Shown here piece after piece: positions 4,798 to 5,665 of a stretch of 5,665 bases of DNA. The first letter of the stretch is position 1. Each line of letters starts with the position of its first letter. The notes under the pieces were generated by a model. It made no database searches and was not told the origin of the DNA. It was given only the letters and a program-made list of their open reading frames with translations. The DNA lies in NCBI GenBank assembly GCA_900546485.1, contig URDK01000123.1:1-5665 (forward strand), written 5' to 3'. A program made the translations under genes and the position numbers. The stretch comes from an uncultured Eubacteriales bacterium. GTDB lineage: Bacteria; Bacillota; Clostridia; Oscillospirales; Oscillospiraceae.

Positions 4798-5665
4798 ACG
4801 CCGTCCAGCTCCGCCGCGGAGGGTATCGACGGCGCTGCGCCGGGCCGGGAGACGGCTATCGAGGCCGCCCGCGCCGCGCGCAGCAGCGATTCCTCAATGC
4901 TCCGGCCGGTCATCCAGCCCTCTAGGAAAAAGCCCGTGAAGGTGTCGCCTGCCGCCGTGGTGTCCACAGCCTTCGTAGGCACGGCGCTCTGGAAACGCCG
5001 CATATGCGCGTCGGAATACCAGGCACCGTCCGCGCCCAGCGTCAGTATCATCGCGGCCTTCGGATGCGCTGAGGCAAACCAGTCGAGTATCGCCTCCGGC
5101 TCCGTGGCCGGCAGACCGCTTATCTGCGCGCCCTCGACCTCGTTCACAAGGAACAGGTCCACCTTGTCCAGGTCGCACTCGAGCACTGCGGAGTCAAAGG
5201 GCGAGGGGTTGAGCACCACGCGCATCCCGCGCGCGTGGGCAGCGTCGATGATCTCGCCGAGGCGGTTCACCTCGTTTTGCAGCAGCACCATGTCTCCCTC
5301 GCCGAAGCCCGAGAGCGCCTCGGCTATGTACTCCGGCGTGATGCGGCGGTTGGTGCCGCCGTAGACGATTATGCAGTTCTGGCCCTTGGCATCCACCTGG
5401 ATGACGGTATGTCCCGGGGGGCTGTCCTCGCTTTTGATGAGGGAGATGTCCACCCCGTTTTCTTTCAGCGTGTCCGTAAGCAGCTCGCCGCCCGCGCCGC
5501 AGATACCCGCGTGCCAGACCGGAAGCCCGGCCTTTGCCATGGCGACGGACTGGTTGAGCCCCTTGCCGCCTGCGAAGGTCTCGCGCCCCGTGGAGAATAT
5601 CGTCTCACCCGGACCAACGATGTGGTCCAGGGAGTAGACGTAGTCGATGTTCATTGAGCCAAAGC
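4794..5665 (-). CDS. rbsK: Ribokinase-type PfkB family carbohydrate kinase, 5' end outside window
   Basis: This is a cytoplasmic sugar kinase that by family transfers phosphate from ATP to a sugar, most likely ribose (ribose to ribose 5-phosphate). An internal ATG at 5654 is unlikely to be the start, because the frame stays open to the window edge and reads FGSMNIDYVY, the conserved first strand of the family; only a few residues are missing. Numbered from that ATG: PGET at 15-18, the substrate-loop AGGKGLNQ at 28-35, the family loop NPSPFD, VNEVEGAQISG like the ribokinase PNETEAEKLTG segment, and TTAAGDTFTGFF at 232-243 with the catalytic base Asp237. The late AVSRPGAAPSIP segment also matches ribokinase. 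Another PfkB substrate, such as a nucleoside or ketohexose, is not excluded. It is followed by the 78-residue membrane protein with a 4-base overlap. Confidence 0.88.
   Translation of the reverse strand, partial: FGSMNIDYVYSLDHIVGPGETIFSTGRETFAGGKGLNQSVAMAKAGLPVWHAGICGAGGELLTDTLKENGVDISLIKSEDSPPGHTVIQVDAKGQNCIIVYGGTNRRITPEYIAEALSGFGEGDMVLLQNEVNRLGEIIDAAHARGMRVVLNPSPFDSAVLECDLDKVDLFLVNEVEGAQISGLPATEPEAILDWFASAHPKAAMILTLGADGAWYSDAHMRRFQSAVPTKAVDTTAAGDTFTGFFLEGWMTGRSIEESLLRAARAASIAVSRPGAAPSIPSAAELDGV

Noticed and set aside
1..5665. CRISPR arrays, tRNA or rRNA genes, insertion sequences, toxin-antitoxin or defence genes
   Set aside because: I found no regularly spaced repeats, no tRNA-like cloverleaf, and no transposase, nuclease or toxin motifs in the window.

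Overview
The window comes from a GC-rich anaerobic bacterium. A ferredoxin-linked 2-oxoacid oxidoreductase points to anaerobic metabolism. Frequent ATA (Ile) codons, AAGGAGG-type ribosome sites and U-tract terminators fit a Clostridia-like Bacillota (for example an Oscillospiraceae relative) or a Synergistota gut organism. The sequence alone does not decide between them. All six recognisable genes are on the minus strand, so transcription runs from high to low coordinates. The long plus-strand reading frames are antisense shadows of the transporter and kinase genes.

In order of transcription: (1) a ribokinase-type PfkB sugar kinase, running off the window at 5665, is joined by a 4-base ATGA overlap to a 78-residue two-helix membrane protein, and the pair ends at a strong terminator (4522-4554). 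(2) A near-consensus promoter (4465-4492), whose -35 box lies in a 12-bp palindrome, drives a DUF3870 family gene through a strikingly structured ~100-base leader (4354-4451). (3) Bases 3594-3963 hold no gene. They have visibly lower GC in their upstream part and contain a possible promoter, a candidate ~120-nt small RNA or leader, an intrinsic terminator (3718-3761) and two hairpins close to the next gene. (4) Two divergent DASS/SLC13-type di- or tricarboxylate transporters lie 35-70 bases apart, depending on the start of the second, and are probably co-transcribed. (5) A gap of about 175 bases holds two nested-looking inverted repeats, one a 12-bp-stem terminator just before the next ribosome site. 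(6) The alpha subunit of a 2-oxoacid:ferredoxin oxidoreductase (KorA-like) begins and runs off the window at base 1.

A plausible shared theme, by inference, is carboxylate uptake (the two DASS carriers) feeding 2-oxoacid oxidation or reductive carboxylation by the Kor-type enzyme. The ribokinase unit looks independent. The role of DUF3870 is unknown. The points most worth checking are the structured DUF3870 leader, the terminator-containing korA leader, the intergenic RNA candidate, and the second transporter's start, which has an ideal ribosome site but no ATG/GTG/TTG at the right distance.
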